Assembly (NCBI GenBank): GCA_900317755.1
Contig: ONHZ01000005.1
Coordinates: 22,358-86,357, forward strand
DNA from: an uncultured Lachnospiraceae bacterium
Lineage (GTDB): Bacteria; Bacillota; Clostridia; Lachnospirales; Lachnospiraceae
Reading direction: 5' to 3'
DNA: 64,000 nt
The position numbers and the translations under genes are program-made. A model generated the notes under the pieces. It made no database searches. It saw only the letters and a list, made by a program, of their open reading frames with translations, and had not been told where the DNA came from. The first letter of the stretch is position 1. Each line of letters opens with the position of its first letter. Shown here in pieces: positions 61,827 through 64,000 of this stretch.

Positions 61827-62759
61827 ATGGCTGCAATTACAGCAAAGATGGTAAAGGATCTCCGCGAGGAAACTGGTGCGGGGATGATGGAGTGCAAGAA
61901 GGCACTTACAGAGACTGACGGCGATATGGATGCCGCAGTTGAATTCCTTAGAAAGAACGGACAGGCAAAGGCTGAGAAGCGTGCAAACAAGGTCGCTGCA
62001 GAAGGCCTCTGCGCTACATTAGTTGAAGGCAATACAGCTTCAATCGTAGAAGTAAATTCAGAAACAGATTTCGTTGCAAAGAACGAAACCTTCCAGGAGT
62101 TCGTTGCAGATGTTGCTGCACAGGCTCTTCATACAGATGCTGCTGATATCGACGCATTCCTTGCTGAGAAGTGGGAGAAGGATGCCAGCAAGACTGTTAA
62201 GGAAGCTCTTGTTGACAAGATTGCTGTCATCGGCGAGAACCTCACAATCAGAAGATTCAAGAAGCTCACACAGACAGAGGGTGCTATCGTTTCTTACATC
62301 CACGGCGGCGGAAGAATCGCAGTTTTAGTTTCTGCAAAGGCATCAAACGTTACAGACGGTGTAAAGGAAGCCCTTACAAACGTAGCAATGCAGGTCGCAG
62401 CTATGAATCCAAAGTACATCCGCGATTCAGATGTTGACCAGGAATACATCGACCATGAGACAGAGATTATCCGTGCCCAGATCGAAAACAATGAAAAGGA
62501 AGCCTCAAAGCCTGAGAAGGTTAAGGAAGGCATGATCAAGGGAAGAATTTCCAAGGAACTCAAGGAAGTCTGCCTTCTTGACCAGGTATATGTAAAGGCA
62601 GAAGACGGCAAGCAGACAGTTGGTAAGTACCTTGAGGCAGTTGCCAAGGCTGAGAATACAACACTTGAGATTGCTGACGTCGTTCGTTTCGAGACAGGCG
62701 AAGGCATCGAAAAGGTTGAAGAGGACTTCGCTGCAGAAGTTGCTGCCCAGCTTAAATAA
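61827..62759 (+). CDS. tsf: Elongation factor Ts
   Basis: A 310-residue nucleotide exchange factor for EF-Tu. N-terminal UBA-like domain (VKDLREETGAGMMECKKALT), the TDFVAKN motif and a coiled-coil subdomain (IENNEKEASKPEKVKEGMIK) followed by SKELKEVCLLDQ are clear. Slightly longer than E. coli EF-Ts. AAAGGAGA precedes the ATG. Confidence 0.98.
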   Translation: MAAITAKMVKDLREETGAGMMECKKALTETDGDMDAAVEFLRKNGQAKAEKRANKVAAEGLCATLVEGNTASIVEVNSETDFVAKNETFQEFVADVAAQALHTDAADIDAFLAEKWEKDASKTVKEALVDKIAVIGENLTIRRFKKLTQTEGAIVSYIHGGGRIAVLVSAKASNVTDGVKEALTNVAMQVAAMNPKYIRDSDVDQEYIDHETEIIRAQIENNEKEASKPEKVKEGMIKGRISKELKEVCLLDQVYVKAEDGKQTVGKYLEAVAKAENTTLEIADVVRFETGEGIEKVEEDFAAEVAAQLK

Positions 62760-62766
62760 GTTATTA

Positions 62767-62789
62767 GCGAGCAAACATAGTTTGCAAGC
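62767..62789. repeat. Short inverted element, copy of one in the flgB leader
   Basis: A 23-nt element with arms around GCAAA/TTTGC, matching 24730-24752 at 19 of 23 positions; the differences are three adjacent loop bases and one base near the end. Confidence 0.6.
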
Positions 62790-62811
62790 CTGATAAAGAT
62801 TGAACAAAGTG

Positions 62812-62845
62812 ACCGGTGCAATTATTTGTGCCGGTTCTTTTTTAT
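62812..62845 (+). terminator. Rho-independent terminator of tsf
   Basis: ACCGGTGCA/TGTGCCGGT (two wobbles), 6-nt loop, followed by TCTTTTTTT. Confidence 0.85.
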
Positions 62846-62988
62846 TATGATATTAATCATTGAACTTGCCAGCAGTTTTGATAAATTATTTTTCTAAGAG
62901 GAAAAATTTTCATTCATTTTTATTTGAAAGTATGATATATTAATACAGTTTGCTTTAGTCCATTTATTTTTTGACTTAGGAGAGTTTT

Positions 62989-63810
62989 ATGTCAGAAATT
63001 TATGAAAAGCTCGAGAGAGCACTTGCGTCAGTTCGCGCGAAGACGGATTTTGTTCCGAGAGTAGCGCTTACGCTTGGAAGCGGACTTGGAAACTATGCAG
63101 ACCATATTGAGAAGGTTGCAACAGTTTCGTATAAGGACATTGAAGGATTTCCTGTTTCTACTGCGCCAGGCCATAAGGGACAGTTCGTATTTGGCTATGT
63201 GGATAAGGTTCCTGTAGTGGTAATGCAGGGCAGGGTGCATTTTTATGAAGGATACGATATGACGGATGTTGTCATGCCGGTCCGTCTCATGAAGCTCTTT
63301 GGAGCAGAGACTTTCTTCGTTACAAATGCATCTGGCGGAATCAATTCTGATTTTTCCGCCGGCGACCTGATGCTGATTACAGACCAGATTTCATTTTTCC
63401 TGCCATCACCTCTTCGTGGATCGAATATTGACGAGCTAGGAAACCGTTTCCCGGATATGTCACATATCTATGATGAGGATTTACAGGCACTCGCTAAGGA
63501 CTGCGCCGCGGAGCTTAATATCCCGCTCAAGGAAGGCGTCTATGTCCAGACAAAAGGACCGAATTACGAAAGCCCGGCAGAGATTCGTTTCTTAAAGACC
63601 ATCGGTGCTGATGCCGTCGGCATGTCTACTGCATGCGAAACCATCGCAGCAAATCACATGGGCATGAAGATTCTTGGCATTTCCGTAGTCTCAAACCTCG
63701 CCGCAGGCATCTCCCCGACACCTCTCACCGAAGAAGAGGTCTTAGAAGCCGGCCGCAAGGTTGAGCCTGAATTCACGGGACTGGTGGACAGGATTATCTC
63801 GAAACTGTAA
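62989..63810 (+). CDS. punA: Purine nucleoside phosphorylase I
   Basis: A 273-residue trimeric-type enzyme that cleaves inosine and guanosine nucleosides with phosphate for purine salvage. TLGSGLGNYA (phosphate site), STAPGHKGQFVFG, VMQGRVHFYEGY, FVTNASGGIN and MSTACETIAANHMGM are the family motifs. Shine-Dalgarno TAGGAGA. No clear promoter; a TATGAT at 62930 has a poor -35. It appears to be a single gene. Confidence 0.96.
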   Translation: MSEIYEKLERALASVRAKTDFVPRVALTLGSGLGNYADHIEKVATVSYKDIEGFPVSTAPGHKGQFVFGYVDKVPVVVMQGRVHFYEGYDMTDVVMPVRLMKLFGAETFFVTNASGGINSDFSAGDLMLITDQISFFLPSPLRGSNIDELGNRFPDMSHIYDEDLQALAKDCAAELNIPLKEGVYVQTKGPNYESPAEIRFLKTIGADAVGMSTACETIAANHMGMKILGISVVSNLAAGISPTPLTEEEVLEAGRKVEPEFTGLVDRIISKL

Positions 63811-64000
63811 TTGTGAAGGTAATTAAGCGCGAGAAGGACAAAACTATCTAAGAAAAAGCCTTGAAGCAATTTACGCTCCCGCATGTCGATGTTATCTCAC
63901 GCGAGGCGCCTCGCGGGGTTCAGAGGTATTGCCACGATATTTGCATAGCAAAATCGTGGCATGTCGTCAGAGCACATAATGTTGCTGCTAAGCAGCAAAG
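63811..64000. other. Inverted-repeat-rich intergenic end of window
   Basis: No gene is seen in these 190 nt. They hold a 16-bp perfect palindrome CGCGAGGCGCCTCGCG (63900-63915), a long hairpin with arms GCCACGAT/ATCGTGGC (63931-63960) and TTGCTGC-TAA-GCAGCAA (63982-63998). No T-run follows any of them, so none is a clear terminator. Base composition of the middle part is richer in G+C than neighbours. Confidence 0.6.

Noticed and set aside
1..64000. Prophage, integrative element or insertion sequence
   Set aside because: No integrase, transposase, phage structural or conjugation gene is seen; coding style is uniform.

Overview
The window is a chromosomal segment of a motile, low-to-mid G+C Gram-positive anaerobe, most likely a member of the Lachnospiraceae (Clostridia). 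The basis is the SUF system with SufU instead of SufA/SufE, a GH25 lysozyme carrying Lachnospiraceae-type surface repeats, DUF5662 and DUF1292 proteins, consensus-like TTGACA-17-TATAAT promoters, and a single long flagellar/chemotaxis cluster ending in sigma-28 and followed by rpsB-tsf. Genus cannot be fixed from this sequence alone; an Oribacterium- or Butyrivibrio-like lineage is a guess.

Region 1 (1-15.9 kb) is mixed housekeeping: the 3' part of a UPF0210 (DUF711) gene, an orphan HTH regulator, an ABC-F ATPase, a secreted GH25 muramidase, a sufCBDSU iron-sulfur assembly operon with two small trailing genes, an orphan ABC ATPase, a tRNA-Leu(CAG) on the minus strand with two tandem 71-bp repeats beyond its 3' end, a DUF308 membrane protein, a TetR regulator, an MntP-like membrane protein, endonuclease III and ribosomal protein S20 with its own promoter and terminator.

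Region 2 (15.9-24.5 kb) holds a DUF1292 protein, a GH13 debranching-enzyme-like protein that appears to have lost all three catalytic carboxylates, a DUF5662 protein, the DNA-uptake/processing pair dprA-comM on the minus strand, and topA.

Region 3 (24.5-60.7 kb) is a contiguous flagellar and chemotaxis cluster, all on the plus strand: flgB-flgC-fliE-fliF-fliG-fliH-fliI-fliJ-motE-fliK-flgD-flgE, then motA-motB-fliL-fliM-fliY, then cheY-fliO-fliP-fliQ-fliR-flhB-flhA-flhF-flhG-pilZ-cheB-cheA-cheW-cheC-cheD-(TM protein)-fliA-DUF342-(two unknowns)-MltG-like. It encodes rod, MS ring, switch, export apparatus, hook, stator and the core chemotaxis pathway. Flagellin, filament cap, cheR, cheV and receptors are absent and must lie elsewhere. 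Most genes overlap or abut. A long hairpin-rich leader precedes flgB. A terminator plus a sigma-A-type promoter splits the cluster before motA, another sigma-A-type promoter lies before cheY, and a sigma-28-like promoter sits before fliK.

Region 4 (60.7-64 kb) has rpsB and tsf, each with structured flanking RNA, then purine nucleoside phosphorylase and a terminal intergenic stretch rich in inverted repeats. Overall order (dprA-topA-...-flgB...sigD-...-rpsB-tsf) parallels Bacillus subtilis, but the xerC-clpQY-codY block between topA and flgB is missing and the swrB position is occupied by unrecognised genes. I saw no convincing undescribed multi-gene system; the most unusual items are the GH13 pseudoenzyme, a CheB with a non-phosphorylatable receiver, the flgB leader, the tRNA-linked repeats and the genes in the SwrB position.
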